This document shows, in pieces, positions 7,156 through 7,479 of a stretch of 7,479 nucleotides of DNA. Origin of the DNA: Clostridiales bacterium (GTDB taxonomy: Bacteria > Bacillota > Clostridia > Oscillospirales > Oscillospiraceae); contig JAJBTD010000038.1 in assembly GCA_020861055.1 (NCBI GenBank), positions 1 through 7,479 on the forward strand. The letters are read 5' to 3'. The notes under the pieces are model-generated. The model saw nothing but the letters and a program-made list of their open reading frames with translations. It did not search any database and had not been told where the DNA came from. The first letter of the stretch is position 1. Every line of letters begins with the position of its first letter. The position numbers and the translations under genes are program-made.

Positions 7156-7180
7156 GTCCCACGGCCCCACAGGGCGGGAC
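7156..7180 (-). promoter_or_regulatory. Stem-loop in the ddl mRNA leader
   Basis: GTCCC and GGGAC at the outer ends and GCCC/GGGC inside can pair around a CACA (TGTG on the mRNA strand) loop, with a 3-nt bulge on one side. The stem ends 5 nt before the ddl Shine-Dalgarno. No T-run follows, so it is not a terminator. It could protect the 5' end or tune ribosome access; no known riboswitch class is recognised. Confidence 0.4.
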
Positions 7181-7197
7181 GTATTCATACAGATTAA

Positions 7198-7226
7198 AGT
7201 ATAGCACATTTGTCCCTGTTCAACAA
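7198..7226 (-). promoter_or_regulatory. Sigma-A-type promoter with extended -10 for the ddl operon
   Basis: On the minus strand TTGTTG (7226-7221) is separated by 17 nt from TATACT (7203-7198). The -10 is preceded by TG one base away (TGCTATACT), giving an extended -10. Transcription should start near 7191, leaving a leader of about 55 nt before ddl. The spacing and -10 match the housekeeping consensus closely, while the -35 matches only its TTG half. It is the only convincing promoter seen for the six-gene block. Confidence 0.72.
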
Positions 7227-7235
7227 GTGGGGAAA

Positions 7236-7270
7236 CGGCGAATTCGTACTGACTCCCGATGAATTCGCCG
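7236..7270. repeat. Perfect 10-bp inverted repeat just upstream of the promoter
   Basis: CGGCGAATTC (7236-7245) and its exact complement GAATTCGCCG (7261-7270) flank 15 nt. The left arm begins 9 nt upstream of the -35 hexamer. The right arm's ATTCGCCGA also pairs with the far end of the palindromic element at 7455-7463. It may be an operator-like site, a hairpin blocking read-through from the right, or part of the neighbouring repeat element. Confidence 0.6.
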
Positions 7271-7463
7271 ATGGTGCTTATCTTGTTGTAGGTGCCTGCT
7301 GCTCTCCCTCCGTCACGGCTGACGCCGTGCCACCTCCCTCACAGAGGGAGGCAAGGGCTAGGCGCACCCCCCTGGCTCCCTCTTTGAGGGAGCTGGCTGC
7401 CCGAAGGGCAGACTGAGGGAGTGCAGCAGGCACTGCCGACACAACAAAAAATTTTCGGCGAAT
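7263..7463. repeat. Palindromic, multi-hairpin intergenic element (REP/MITE-like)
   Basis: A non-coding stretch of about 200 bp whose two halves pair at several levels. The outermost arms are ATTCGCCGA (7263-7271) and TCGGCGAAT (7455-7463), followed by TTGTTGT (7283-7289) and ACAACAA (7441-7447). Next comes a 19-nt stem, 7292-7310 with 7415-7433, with one mismatch. Inside are four perfect hairpins: CACGGC/GCCGTG (7314-7329), CCTCCCTC/GAGGGAGG (7333-7351), GCTCCCTC/GAGGGAGC (7375-7393) and CTGCCC/GGGCAG (7397-7411). The middle two share the CTCCCTC core with the outer stem. There is no transposase and no credible ORF inside. This resembles the CTCCCTC-type palindromes that recur between genes in gut Clostridiales, recalled from general knowledge rather than searched. 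An alternative reading is a structured RNA. Confidence 0.7.
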
Positions 7464-7479
7464 CCGCAGACCCCCCCTC
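7464..7479. other. Right edge: short C-rich tail, nothing identified
   Basis: The last 16 bases after the palindromic element include a run of seven C and show no gene or motif. A homopolymer at the edge would fit a contig end, but this cannot be decided from the window. Confidence 0.4.

Noticed and set aside
4025..7204. A 1059-codon open frame on the plus strand across three genes
   Set aside because: It is antisense to ddl, murF and the start of the ABC-F gene, whose motifs are complete. High G/C at third positions removes stops from the opposite strand. Its product is Gly/His/Val-rich with no recognisable domain.
7210..7416. A 68-codon plus-strand open frame in the intergenic region
   Set aside because: It runs through the promoter and the palindromic repeat, has no ribosome site and encodes no recognisable protein.

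Overview
The window carries a compact, one-direction gene block from a GC-rich Firmicute, most likely a gut Oscillospiraceae/Clostridiales bacterium of the Flavonifractor/Lawsonibacter type. That placement rests on the strong G/C preference at third codon positions, the protein flavour (RF1 with PET, a YdiF-like ABC-F, a Clostridia-type Ddl) and a multi-hairpin intergenic repeat rich in CTCCCTC/GAGGGAG. It is inferred by eye; no search was run.

All six genes are on the minus strand. Read in the direction of transcription (right to left) they are: ddl (D-Ala-D-Ala ligase, 7135-6074), murF (6067-4679), an ABC-F ATPase (4672-2777), a DUF218/SanA-like membrane-anchored protein (2780-2187), prfA (release factor 1, 2148-1081) and a Sua5/YwlC-type threonylcarbamoyl-AMP synthase (1025 to the left edge, lacking only its last few residues). 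Gaps are 6 nt, 6 nt, a 4-nt ATGA overlap, 38 nt and 55 nt, and I see no terminator between genes, so one transcript is likely. A promoter with an extended -10 (7198-7226) and a strong ribosome binding site precede ddl.

The first two genes make D-Ala-D-Ala and attach it to the UDP-MurNAc-tripeptide, the last two cytoplasmic steps of the peptidoglycan stem peptide. The last two act in translation (stop-codon release and the tRNA t6A37 modification). The ABC-F protein (ribosome-associated) and the DUF218 protein (envelope) sit between the two themes.

The right-hand ~250 bases (7227-7479) are non-coding. They hold a 10-bp inverted repeat next to the promoter and an adjoining palindromic element with nested hairpins and terminal inverted repeats, resembling a dispersed REP/MITE-like element. 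I found no tRNA, rRNA, CRISPR array, transposase or phage gene. I saw no convincing undescribed system. The points most worth checking are the palindromic element, the ddl leader, the DUF218 gene in a D-Ala-D-Ala operon, and clusters of odd substitutions at conserved Sua5 positions that may be sequence errors near a contig edge.
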